A DNA stretch of 64,000 bases from Earliella scabrosa (taxonomy: Eukaryota > Basidiomycota > Agaricomycetes > Polyporales > Polyporaceae): NCBI GenBank assembly GCA_022605405.1, contig JABYQQ010000002.1, positions 806,001 to 870,000 of the forward strand, read 5' to 3'. Positions 1 through 10,122 of the stretch are shown here, piece after piece. How positions within the stretch are numbered: position 1 is the first letter of the stretch; every line of letters starts with the position of its first letter. The translations under genes and the position numbers were made by a program. The notes under the pieces were generated by a model that worked only from the letters and a program-made list of their open reading frames with translations, had not been told where the DNA came from and did not search any database.

Positions 1-462
1 TATCGCCCACGAGGGCGTCTAGCCTTCAAGTTGCCCACGCACCCATGTGCATCTCGCCCTCCTCCTTGCGTCCTCATCTCGCGGTGCCCCACGCTAGCCC
101 TGGGGAAAACCCTATAACGGACCACAGCTAAGTCTGACTGTCTCGCCATGACGTATATATTGTAAAATGCAAAGACACAGTGGGAGGGATATGGCCGTGC
201 ATGACAACTTGAAGTCGGAGATCGGACACACCGGTCACACATACTAGTGTGGGTGCACCTTGCAAGCCAAACTATGGTACAACGAAATCTTATCTCTAAT
301 GACGCTGAAACATGCCATAATATCCCATAGTCCCCCCGGGACACCAACATAACATACATGCATGAATAGGAGTAGATTCAGTCACAATGAACCGTGTAGA
401 CATCGGGATCATTCGAATGCGAGAGGCATCTGAGGGGCGACGCGAGAAGGTACAGAGGACAC
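1..462. other. No gene recognised
   Basis: No open frame, RNA gene or repeat that I can support. It lies downstream of the 3' end of the minus-strand gene that ends at 463. Confidence 0.5.
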
Positions 463-1437
463 CTACATTGCTTTCTTCTGTTTCTTCTGTTTCTTCGCCT
501 GCTTCTTCTGTATCTTCTTCACCTTCTCCTTCACCTTCTCCTTCACCTTCTCCTTCACCTTCTCCTTCACCTTCTCCTTCACATTCTCCTTCACCTTCTC
601 CTCGGATTCCTCGTCCCCTTGCGACGACTTGCCAAACTCTTCAACGTCCCCCCCGTACCCATCCTTCACGACCACCTCCTCGTCACTGGCCGAAGCAAAC
701 TCCTCGGGGTTCAACTCGCGCATTGCTGCCATGACATCCTTCACAATCCGGCGCATCTTGCGCAAGCCTGTGTGCGACAGGATGTCCACGTTCCAAGAGT
801 CCTCGAGATGATCCGCCGGCATGGCCTGTCCCGAGGGTAAGGGGACGTGGGGCGGCGAGATCACGCCCGTTTCCTTGTTCGCTGTGTAGAAGCGAACCAT
901 GTTCCCGAATGCGGAGATGGCGTAGAGGTTGGGGAGTGAGGATTGAAGGGTGTGAACGTTGTACCGAGCACGAACCTTGAGGTCCGCTTCGGCGCGAGCA
1001 CTGGCAAGATCCAGGTCGCAGGGGTCATGAATCTGCACAAACAACACGACTTGGAGATCGGGCGTGCAGACGAGGAACTCCCGGGTGAAGGAGTCGAAGA
1101 TCTTGTAGTCGCCCTGCCACGTGTTCAAGGCGTATATCGGATCCGCGCGCGGCCACACGGTCAATACCTCCTCGCTCACAGAAAATGCGAGGCGCAGGAG
1201 CTCATTCCATCCTGCATAAAAACGGCTATCATCCCTATCGCTGTCCGAGAGGGCGGCTCGGAAACCTTGCAGGACTTTCCTCCCCCAATCGTTGCTTCGC
1301 ATAATGTTCAGGGGGGAGGTGTTCAGGGGGGAGGCGTCCGGGATCACGGGGGGAGGGGTCTTCGGTGTCTTTCGCACACCTGCATGATCCTTCAGTATAA
1401 ATGTGTTGGAAAGAGAGCCATCGAACTCACGAGGCAT
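463..1437 (-). CDS. PD-(D/E)XK-like protein, copy 1, catalytic residues lost
   Basis: I model a 307-residue protein from a 7-base first exon (1437-1431), a 51-bp intron (1430-1380) and exon 2 (1379-463). The spliced length is 924 nt, a whole number of codons, and the neighbour at 2184-3052 has the same layout, so I prefer this to reading through the intron. The core (FLVCTP, VLFVQIHDP, ASARAEADLKVRARY) aligns with the copy at 25622-26350, where the same strand reads VLFVEVKPP, as expected of the ExK motif of PD-(D/E)XK folds. Here E and K are replaced by Q and H, so any nuclease of that type should be inactive. The C-terminal 50 residues are acidic, then a run of VKEK repeats, then KKQ-rich. 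I know related proteins only as uncharacterised Agaricomycete families. Fold assignment is inference. Confidence 0.7.
   Translation of the reverse strand: MPREFDGSLSNTFILKDHAGVRKTPKTPPPVIPDASPLNTSPLNIMRSNDWGRKVLQGFRAALSDSDRDDSRFYAGWNELLRLAFSVSEEVLTVWPRADPIYALNTWQGDYKIFDSFTREFLVCTPDLQVVLFVQIHDPCDLDLASARAEADLKVRARYNVHTLQSSLPNLYAISAFGNMVRFYTANKETGVISPPHVPLPSGQAMPADHLEDSWNVDILSHTGLRKMRRIVKDVMAAMRELNPEEFASASDEEVVVKDGYGGDVEEFGKSSQGDEESEEKVKENVKEKVKEKVKEKVKEKVKEKVKKIQKKQAKKQKKQKKAM
518..602. repeat. 12-bp coding minisatellite
   Basis: About seven tandem copies of a 12-base unit (CACCTTCTCCTT on the plus strand), one with a single substitution (CATTCTCC). On the minus strand the unit encodes Val-Lys-Glu-Lys and forms the charged tail of copy 1. 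Copy 2 lacks it, so the tail arose after the duplication or was lost there. Confidence 0.9.
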
Positions 1438-2183
1438 CGTTCGGGGAGACGGAAGGGTGATGATTGTGGGCGGAATGAGGGGCGATCTGGTGGCGGTGTC
1501 GGGGAGGCACCCACGTAGCGGGATTCTAAAGGTGACTCGTCACTCGTGTACCCGGGGAGCGGAGTCTTAAACCGTGTTATCCGTCACCCACGGCACAGCC
1601 ATCCGAAGATGCATCTCTCAAACATGTTGGGTAGGTTGCGTGGAAATTAAATTGAATTAATTTCGGAGGGATCGTGAATCAAAGACAGCGTTCGGTTGTG
1701 CGCTCCTCTGAGCGCTGGCGGACCAGTGGCGGACCCGCACCGATGTCAATACTACGGGATACCCCGTCTTCGCTCAGGGTGCGCTCGGCAGCAAATATAC
1801 GCCCTCACCACCGCCACAGTCAGTCAATATCTCCGCACCGCCATCGTTGGTCTCCTGGTAGCAATAGAGTGCCAAGAATGAGCCCGAGGTAGGGCGCAGC
1901 GTACCTGACAAACAAGGCCGCGCAACGTAGGATTGATGCAACCACAGAGCGAAACCATCAACTGCAACATGTACAGAGAGCAGAAACGAGGGGGCGTGAG
2001 GAGTAGGACCATGACGAGCAGACACTGATCCAGACATAACATAGCCGACGATGTACCGTACAGCAAAGATGGGAAGCAGTATACATACATGTTCTCTAGT
2101 CCCGATCCCGACAGCACAAACGACGCATACAGAGTGTCACGGACGGGGACGATGACGCACGGCCGCCTGACGCGCAAGGGCGG
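1438..2183. other. Spacer between tandem copies 1 and 2
   Basis: This holds the 5' flank of copy 1 and the 3' flank of copy 2. Short overlapping frames on both strands show no recognisable domain. I see no further gene. Confidence 0.5.
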
Positions 2184-3052
2184 CTACATCTTCTGCTTCT
2201 TCGACCTCTTCTCTTCCTCGCACTCCGAATCGTCGTCCCGCGGCAATTTATCCCCGTCCTCACCCCCTTCCCGCTGCCCGACGTTGAGAACTTCCTCATC
2301 GCTGGCCGTGGCAACATTCTCCAGGTTCAACTTGCACATCGCAATCGTGATGTCCTTGACAATTCGGCGCATTTTGTGCAAGCCAGTGGGTGACAAAATA
2401 TCCACGTTCCAAGCGTCCTCGAGGTGATCTGCCGGCATGACCTGTCCCAAGGGTGGGGGTGCGGCGGGCGGCGAGATCACGCCCGTTTCCTTGTTCGCTG
2501 TGTAGAAGCGAACCATGTTCCCGAACGCGGAGATGGCGTAGAGGTTGGGAAGTTTGGATTGAACGGCGTGGACTTCGCACCGAGCACGGACCTTGAGGTC
2601 CGCCTCGGCGCGGGCACTGGCAAGATCCAGGTCGTAGGGGTCATGGATCTGCACAAACAACACGACTTGGAGATCGGGCGGCGTGCAGACGAGGAACTCC
2701 CAGGTGGAGGAGTCGATCTTGCGGTCGGTCCGCCACGTGTCCAGGTCATGTATTGGGGCCGTGCGCGGCCACACGAGAAAGACCAGATTGACCCGCTCGC
2801 TCACCAAGAAAGCGTAGTCAAGGAGCTCGTTCCATACTCCATAGAAGCGAGTCTGACCCCTACCCGTGAGCGAGAGGGCAGCTTGGAAAGTCCTGAGGAC
2901 ACGCCCCCACTTGACGCTGCGCATGATGTCGAGGTCAGAGGACTCTAAGGGTGCCGGACCCGTCAAAGTCTTCCGGTTCGGGATCTTGCGCACACCTGCA
3001 TTATGTTTCAGTACTTATTGAACCAAGGGGATCCGTCAGACTTACGAGTCAT
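2184..3052 (-). CDS. PD-(D/E)XK-like protein, copy 2, catalytic residues lost
   Basis: Tandem paralogue of copy 1. Exon 1 is the seven bases ATGACTC (3052-3046), the intron is 2996-3045 (50 bp) and exon 2 is 2995-2184. Total 819 nt, giving 272 residues. After the spliced start the protein reads MTRVRKIPNRK, matching MPRVRKTPK of copy 1 and confirming the micro-exon start. The segments VLFVQIHDP, ASARAEADLKVRAR, LPNLYAISAFGNMVRFYTA and GLHKMRRIVKDI are nearly identical to copy 1. As there, the ExK of the putative nuclease core is Q and H. It ends in a short acidic then Lys-rich tail (EEEKRSKKQKM) without the VKEK repeat. Function unknown. Confidence 0.72.
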
Positions 3053-5672
3053 CGCGCGGGGGAGGTGTGGGGTGGATGGGGAGTGGGTCAGTGTGGACCG
3101 ATGGGTGGGGCAGCGAAAGACGCACACGGGGAGCTGTCGGGGAGCGAGCGGAGTCTACATGGTAGTACGGATATGGACATCGCGATCATCGGGTCAACGA
3201 GGATCAACATCAACGAGCAGGGTGATCGGGCGCTGGGCGCTTGGCTCCTGGGCGTCATGTATACAAAGTGCTGACAAAGTGAGGACTCCATCTGAATCAC
3301 TGCGTTTGTGCCCAACGTAAGTACTAGATAGGACGGTGCGATGTGGGTCGGGATGAGGTCGCCCAACGTAGCACGTGCCGTCGCGACCTTGCGTAGCCAG
3401 GGGTGGGACGACTACTACGTGCGACATGTCGCAGCGTAGCCAAGGGGGTGCGACGTGACGTATCCGGAGGATATGCTGGCCTACGTAGCCGCCGTGAGCC
3501 TCGAGCGAGGCTGGAGACGCTCCATCAGGACAGGTCGAGAGCGCTCAGCAATTCATCAGGCAGTCTGGACCCTGACCTCTCTAAGCCTCTTCACACTGCA
3601 CTTGAATCTTAGATAGCTGAACAACCTGGGTCCTGGGTCTCGTTCAAATTTGGCTAGGAGTACATCCATGCTCTAGCAGCTCTACCACTAATAGGCTAGT
3701 ACCGACGTTCTCGAGACGTCCCAGTGCGTCCCCGCTCCTTCCACGTCTCGACCCCGTCCTCTGCCCCAGGTCCTACTCCAAGTGCGCCCTGTGGCAGAAT
3801 CATAGTAGCCACGGAATTTGGGGAGATTACAACAAATGGGACATACTTACAAACCCAAACACAAGTCAAGTTAATCCTGTACTAGCCAAGTCAGCTCAGA
3901 CATTCAACAGATGATCAATGGAGCTGTCGCGCAGACACACAGGGGCATACCATTATCAGAGCATCATTTCTCCGTCCTAGTGCTGCACTGAAATCCTGAA
4001 ATACAAAGAGCATGAGCCAGATTAGCACGATGTACATTAGTACCACACCCTGAGCCTTCGACATGTAAGTTGAGAACCGACCTGACAAGGTCCATTGGGA
4101 TGCCTTCAGCGTCGAGGTACGGAGGCAACACCATGGCATGGAATGCTTCTTACCATGTAGCTTGAACCCGGAGGAAGCGGGGTTGTAAGATTCATGGGGG
4201 CACAGGGCTAATGATTGCTCGAGCCTGGAGCCTGAGAGAGTTGGGATGTCCGAGCATGAGGACATGGCGAAGAAAGTGCGCACCGTTCGAGTTTGACAAG
4301 TCGTCCGGTATTTGAGTAGAATGCATAGCATCCAGCACCTCCCAGAGCCCTGAGTAAGGGACGAAGCGTACCAAGAGGTCTCGGAGACATGAGAGCGATG
4401 TCGGGCGCGTCCAGCTCGCGCCTCCTCCGGACCGAGGTCATGTCGCGGACCTCGGCGCTACGTCATGTGAACCCACCTCGCAACCCTCTGCTACATTTGC
4501 GACACACCCTCTCCGGACCTCTCCAGACCTCCCCGCGGTTCCGCGTCGCGTAGCTCACTGCTAGACTGTGCACAATAGCCTAGCGGATGCTACCTAGCTT
4601 GTGCTACGTCTGATCGCACGTAGCGGGTCCCCGCTACGTCCTCTCTCTAGAACTCGCGATCGCACGCACCAGGCGACGTACTCCGCTCACGCAGTGAATA
4701 TTCATGACGATTTGACAAGGGGATATACAAAGGTTGAATGCAATGTCTAGCTAACAACCCCGCAGCATTGCGAAACCTTCTGCAGGAAGTTTGGGAGCGA
4801 GCAATTGAGAGGTTCCACATGCAGAACGTGAAGAACCGTATGAGGCGATTATCTGCCAGTGTAGCGTACTCACGACAATGTTCTGTCGACGGAGGAAATG
4901 GACGTGGTTCGTGGAGTGTACAGAGTGTATAGTAAGTAGGGCGTGCATCGGTCTAGAGACGGGGCTGAACGGAGCTGCTCAATCAAGGACACTTCCGCTA
5001 GGCTGCAGATTTGGAACCGTACGTGAATGGAACATGGAGGAAGGAGTCTTAGGGTGGGCAATAGAGTGATGGCGGTGAAATCGACGTTCATGATGAGAGA
5101 GATGTTTTAGAAGTGCGCAGGCCAATCGGGGAACACGTACGATGGCGGACGATGGAATCGGAAGGTCGGACTTCTCCTCGACACCGTCATCATCAACTGG
5201 GAGCGAAACACGCTAACGACGATTGCTCTGCGAGCGGCAGTGAGAATATCTTCTCAACGATCATCGGACTGCAAAAGTGACAGTATGGGGTGTTGGTGAG
5301 GACGAGCTCCCCTGTCTGGTAGTAGGCGAGGGCGAACTCGACCTACGACAGCGATCTGTGAAGTACGCGTGGTATACTGTGAGCATCGAGCACTTACCGC
5401 CCAGGCGAACAAACCTAGAGCGCAGGTCTGGTGGGTTCTATCGGAATTCTGACAACAGCTAGTGGCGTACCCTCTTGCGCCCATCGGGTCAGACGCGCCA
5501 GTAGAAGGGCACTGGCGACCAGAGATCTTTTTGACGCTCCAGGTCAGGCTCGTCGAGCGCGAGCCGATAACTTGACGTGAGCCGTGCGGGCTTTCAAATT
5601 TCAGAGGTTTGAGAGACTGCTTGCTGTCGAAGTGATTGTAGAGCCTAGCACGTAAAGTTGGCGATGCAAGTT
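3053..5672. other. Long stretch without a supported gene
   Basis: A minus-strand open frame at 3915-4331 contains one hydrophobic run (VVLMYIVLIWLMLFVF) and may include a retained intron, but I cannot build a convincing gene from it. Between about 3360 and 3490 and again at 4440-4680 the DNA is rich in CGTAGC/GCTACG words, giving weak inverted similarity, but no clear terminal repeat. Other frames are short and overlap on both strands. Confidence 0.4.
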
Positions 5673-6898
5673 CTACCAGTCATTCAGCCGGTCATTTATC
5701 TGGAGATGCTCAAAGTGTGCGCACATGGGAAAGGGGACATGTAGGATGACAAGACGGCGACTTTCCACGGCAACGGCATCCTCGTTCCGCTCACTCGTCC
5801 GCGTCAAACCTTCATAGAGCTTGGTACTGAGGAAGCGCAGGAGCTTGGTGGCCTCGCCTATCCCAACGTCGTCCACGCGGATACTAGCACAAAGGGCGAG
5901 TTCCGTAAGTTGGTACTGTTTGGATGAGCCGACACCGGCATCGATGTTGACGTGCTTGACGGTGGTCTAGTCCTTCTGTTCACTAGTGAGCATTCAGCCA
6001 TCTGGACGGTGATGGCGGACTTACACGCTTGGGAATAAATTCAGCAGGGGCAGGCGGGCGTCCTGTTGATAGTGACGGTACGTATTGTCCTTGCGTTGAA
6101 ACTTGACCGAGCGCTCCAGCCGAGGCGTCGGAGTCCACTTCTGGAAGCCAAAGTATGTTTTCGGCGTCCCAAGGCGTCCGAGTTGTTATCGAGCCCATCA
6201 TTGCGAGTGTCTTAGTCAGATAGCCCATCCTCACACTCGTCCCTCGGGCTCGGGTGGTCGTTGGTGGAGATGGGATCGTCCGCGGGATCGTCACCCGGAC
6301 GCGCCAGTCCGTCCTCGGGCCCAGACGATGGAACGACCTCTCGAGCCTTCCCGTTGTCCTTGGGACCAAGCTACTGGATCTCAGCAGCGTGGACGTGGGT
6401 GGAAGCATTGGAATGGGAGGGTGCCTGAAGGTGCTAGTAGGGAAGGGGATTGAATTTTTGGGGAACGTGCATACGAGGGGATGACGGGGAACGGGCGTGA
6501 CAGGGGTAATTATCGCAGGATTTCTTGCCGGGAGGACCTGTCTGTGCCGTCCTCAATGGGGTCTTGAGATCCGCACTGTGCAATCCAGCAGTGGACGCGC
6601 GAGTTGTTAGCGACGCGCTAGAGGTATGCGTAACGGTACGTACACGATCGAGAGGAACGAGGTCAATAGGCTCCTCGACAGTGGGAGGGTCCTTCCTCTT
6701 TGGTGCGGGTGCCGCATGCGGGCGCTTCTTCCGCTTCGCCTGTTCCTCACTGGTTGTCCACCGCGCACGTCCATGCTCTCGTCGACCCGGATACCCTTCC
6801 TCCTCCACCTGCACCCCGTCGCTTACAACTTCGTGTACCGCCCGCCGCGCACCGCGCAGCTATGGTACCTCGCACGCTGAGATCCGCACGTTGCCCGG
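5673..6898 (-). other. Possible decayed minus-strand coding region
   Basis: Three minus-strand open frames follow each other: 6814-6434, 6408-5983 and 5876-5673. The first has a basic, low-complexity start (RARWTTSEEQAKRKKRPHA, PAPKRKDPPTVEEPIDLVP), a composition common in nuclear or transposon-associated fungal proteins. The last is Leu-rich (GIGEATKLLRFLSTKLYEGL). I cannot connect them with acceptable splice sites and see no start or domain. Treat as unproven. Confidence 0.25.
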
Positions 6899-7725
6899 GT
6901 GCTTGCGCGGTATTTCTTCCGGGCGGAGAATGTCTTATCGAAGGAGGATCTTGAGGGCGAAGACGTCGCCGTGCTCCTCAGCGGGCTGGAGCAGATCGTC
7001 GACTCGAGCGCGGGAGCAGCATCTGACTGGCGTGTCGGACTGTTGAAGAAGGATCGGCTGGATCTTGGACAGCTTGTAGAGAATACGAAGTTGTACAACA
7101 TCTTCCGGCCCATCCTGATCCATCATTCGCATTGGTTCCACACCCTCTTCTCAGTGCCTGCGGCGGATGTGACAGAAGGAACGATGGATTACAACCCGAT
7201 CATTTTGGAGGGTATACCCGCAGACGAGTTCGACCTCCTGTCCGACTTCATGTTTGGCCTGAAGTGCGTACCTTGCTATGACCCTCCATACTGCCGCGCT
7301 GACCTCTTCTCAAGCTTTGTAGACACTGAGAAGAACTTGAAGAAGGTCATCCGTATCGCTATCTTCTTCGAAATACCCAAGGTTCGCGACCATGCATACG
7401 CTCGACTCCGCTCCATTCCCACTGCCAGTATCGCCCTCCAACTCCATCTTGCCCTTCATTATGATATCGATGAGTGGAAGGGTGCTGCTTTCCGTCATCT
7501 CGTTCTCAACGTTCCGCTCGACCGCCTCTCTCCCGAAGATGCCCTCCCCCTTCGCATACATACCCATCCAACTTCCGGTCGTACTGGACCTACTCCGACA
7601 TCACGATCAAAGTGCCTCTGGGGAGGGACAACCTGTCTGTCCCATACACGATCCCCGCGCTAGCGCACCGTCCTCGGGAAGAGATCATTCGTTCGGTGTG
7701 CGAGGCTCGGTTCATGTCGGAATAG
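6899..7725 (+). CDS. BTB/POZ-like protein with disrupted 3' end
   Basis: The frame from 6899 encodes about 220 residues of the pattern I recognise from the large Agaricomycete BTB family: NIFRPILIHHSHWFHTLF (helix after the first strand), IILEGIPADEFDLLSDFMF (the conserved LEGI segment), then a helical BACK-like part with IFFEIPKVRDHAYARL, LALHYDIDEWKGAAFRHLV and PLDRLSPEDALPL. Family members usually begin with a strand containing a DVVL-like motif and extend 80 or so residues further. Here the frame runs into unrelated sequence near 7555, while a sensible continuation (SDITIKVPLGRDNLSVPYTI ending at 7725) sits in another frame, so a frameshift or undetected intron lies between 7555 and 7600. 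No clear ATG exists upstream. BTB proteins usually bind partners such as Cullin-3; I cannot assign one. Possible pseudogene. Confidence 0.55.
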
Positions 7726-8038
7726 TATCTGTCTCTAGTACGCTCATAATTATATTCTGTGCATTCAGACCTATACAGACATAGTGAACGCAATGAGAAA
7801 GATTCAAACAGATGTGGACGCAATTAAAACGCGTCCTCCGAGCATTTCTGCGTCTGCCTGTGTCCGCATCAGTCCGAACTGTGCAAAAACCGGGCGTGGG
7901 AACCCGACGCATCCGGACACATCCGGACGCAATTTTGGACGGACGGGGTTCTCCCTGGGCTTCATCGCCCCCCAGCTCCGCAATCAAAAAGCACAAGAGG
8001 ACAGCGATGAAGGGCGGTATACGGAAGGACTACGCTGA
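7726..8038. other. Spacer without a recognised gene
   Basis: Only short frames with no domain. Repeated GTCCGCATCAGTCCGAACTG-like and ATCCGGACAC-like words occur but do not form a clear array. Confidence 0.4.
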
Positions 8039-8434
8039 GCATTTCAAGACCCCATCTCACACTCCTCGCCCGTAAATGCCACGTCCGTCCCCGCCCCCAA
8101 GAGGAAGGGTAAAGAGCGTGAAGCCTCTCGTCACACCTACGCCACGCCCACTCCAGTCCCTGCAGGCTTCGAAGAACCTACTGAAGGCGTCACCATGAAC
8201 AACTTCGGAGGTTTCCCGGACGAGGATCCTGCCGACGAACGTGCCGCCTTTGATGACGACCCCGAAGCCGAACTGGACACATGGCGCGCCCGATCTGACA
8301 ACGACATCCGGACGTTGAGTCGTGCTCGCGTGCAGCCTGGGCCCTCCAGCTCCAGCAAGAAGGGTTGCTTTCCCCAGATGCCATGCCAGGCACCAGGCAC
8401 ACACGCACTAGCTAACGCATTCATTAAAGTATAA
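8039..8434 (+). CDS. Unknown acidic low-complexity fragment
   Basis: An open frame preceded by TGA at 8036 and closed at 8434. It carries a basic nuclear-localisation-like patch (VPAPKRKGKEREASR) followed by an acidic stretch (PDEDPADERAAFDDDPEAEL) and a Ser/Pro tail. There is an internal ATG at 8195. It runs directly into the satellite at 8435. It could be an exon of a lost gene or of a retroelement; no catalytic motif is visible. Confidence 0.3.
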   Translation, partial: AFQDPISHSSPVNATSVPAPKRKGKEREASRHTYATPTPVPAGFEEPTEGVTMNNFGGFPDEDPADERAAFDDDPEAELDTWRARSDNDIRTLSRARVQPGPSSSSKKGCFPQMPCQAPGTHALANAFIKV

Positions 8435-8880
8435 GACCTTCGGCCCCGCCACGACTCGTCCGCTGAGGTTTACACCTGCGCGCACACAGCTCACCCGACG
8501 ATCCCTCAGCATTCAAGACCTTCGGCCCCGCCACGACTCGTCCGCTGAGGTTTACACCTGCGCGCACACGCCCCGCTCGCCCACCTTTCGTCTTCCCTCC
8601 CCCACTCCGAGCACCCGCGTTTGCGTGCGCTCACCTATCATCTCGCCCGTACTCGGGCTGCCGCATTCCCGAGCCCGCCTCGTGCGCGCTCATCTCCCGC
8701 CGTCTCTACGCTGACCGCTCCCCCTACAGCTCTCGACGTACTCGTCCGCTGAGGTTTACACCTGCGCGCACAGCTCACCCGACGAGCACGACCAAGACCC
8801 TCAGCACTCAAGACCTTCGGCCCCGCCACGACTCGTCCGCTGAGGTTCACACCTGCGCGCACACGCCCCGCCCGGCCAGC
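8435..8880. repeat. Satellite family, outlying block
   Basis: Five copies of the core CTGAGGTTTACACCTGCGCG or its TTCACACC variant with their characteristic spacers, including the long spacer containing GAGCACCCGCGTTTGCGTGC. The same units build the array at 19470-24090, about 11 kb downstream and in the same orientation. Confidence 0.9.
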
Positions 8881-10122
8881 AAGGTTGCGTCTATCCCGGT
8901 TCATTTCATCCTCCGAGTTGCGCATGTCGTCGGGGAGGGGCTTGGTGCGCTCTGCTGAGCGTTGAGCCCCAGGGAGCTGATGTCGGTATACGTCATAGTA
9001 CTAGCCCTTGACATAACACTAGCATGTTGTACAGGAAATGCTCCGCAGGCAGACAATATCATGCATTTGAGCTACCTGCAGTAATTGGATATCGTACCAA
9101 CAGACAAGATCGATACAACACGACAACGCCCTGCACAAGTGGAGGCTATTGAACAGCTACCACAAACAATGAATTTAATACCTCTGGTCCCCTGGGCCGG
9201 CGTACTCTACACCTCCCGCCTTCATGTCGCGTATCTCCTGCCCGCTCTGCGCATCCGGGCATTCCAGGTGTGGGCCAGAGGGGGATGTCGGTGAGAGCGT
9301 CGATGGTCTGAGCTCCCGGTGTGTCGCCCTCCGTACTGACGAGTCGACAACAGCGGTATAAAACATTCCAGGGACTCCGACGAGCGGTCAGGAAGGCAGG
9401 GCCGTCCTAAGCGTGATTGAGGATCGCTTGCCGAGGTGGTAGGCGAGAAACCCTGTCTTCAGCGCCCGCGACAAGGCGCGTGCGAGCCGCGATAATGAAC
9501 TGAAGGCGTTATGTGGCTTGGATTGCATCCAGCCCGTCAGCCAGTTCCGAGACGCTGGCTATGTAGTGGGTCAGCGGTTCGGCGAAGCGGGCGTATCGTG
9601 TCAAGCCGCAATCGGTTGCCTTCCTGAGCTCGCCTCTCTCACGCGATCCCGTGTATCGAGGTGGATCCGAGAAGCGAATTCCCCTGAAGATGACCACAGA
9701 CTCGATTAGTGAGGAATCATCGTCGACTTAGCCAAAAGCTCACCACTAGCGATCGTCTCCACCCGAGAGGCCTATTATGAAATACTACGGAAAGGGAGAT
9801 GACCTTAGATCGTCGTGGATCAGGTACAAACCTCAAGATGACTGGCTCCTCTACATCACATCTCCCTTGAATGGTGGGGGCCTAATGTATGATTAGATGG
9901 GCACAATGAATGCGATTCGTCGGGCGCGGGAGGGATGGAAGGTGGTCGCAGGCCGCAGCCGCGCGGGAAAGCGCCTGAGGCATCCCAAAACGGGGAGTGT
10001 TAAGTTCAACCTTGGCGTCTAAGGGCCTCCGCCGACGTGGCCTCGACGTGACTGACAGTGAACGTTGAACGACTGGAACTCCGCTACCGCCCGGATATTC
10101 AACCCTCTCCCACACTGTAGCA
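8881..10122. other. Stretch without a recognised gene
   Basis: Short frames only, on both strands, with no domain or repeat. The last few hundred bases should hold the promoter of the JmjC gene starting at 10123. Confidence 0.45.

Noticed and set aside
3340..4680. LTR or terminal inverted repeats around the CGTAGC-rich segments
   Set aside because: The shared words are short and irregular; no target duplication or element ORF could be found.
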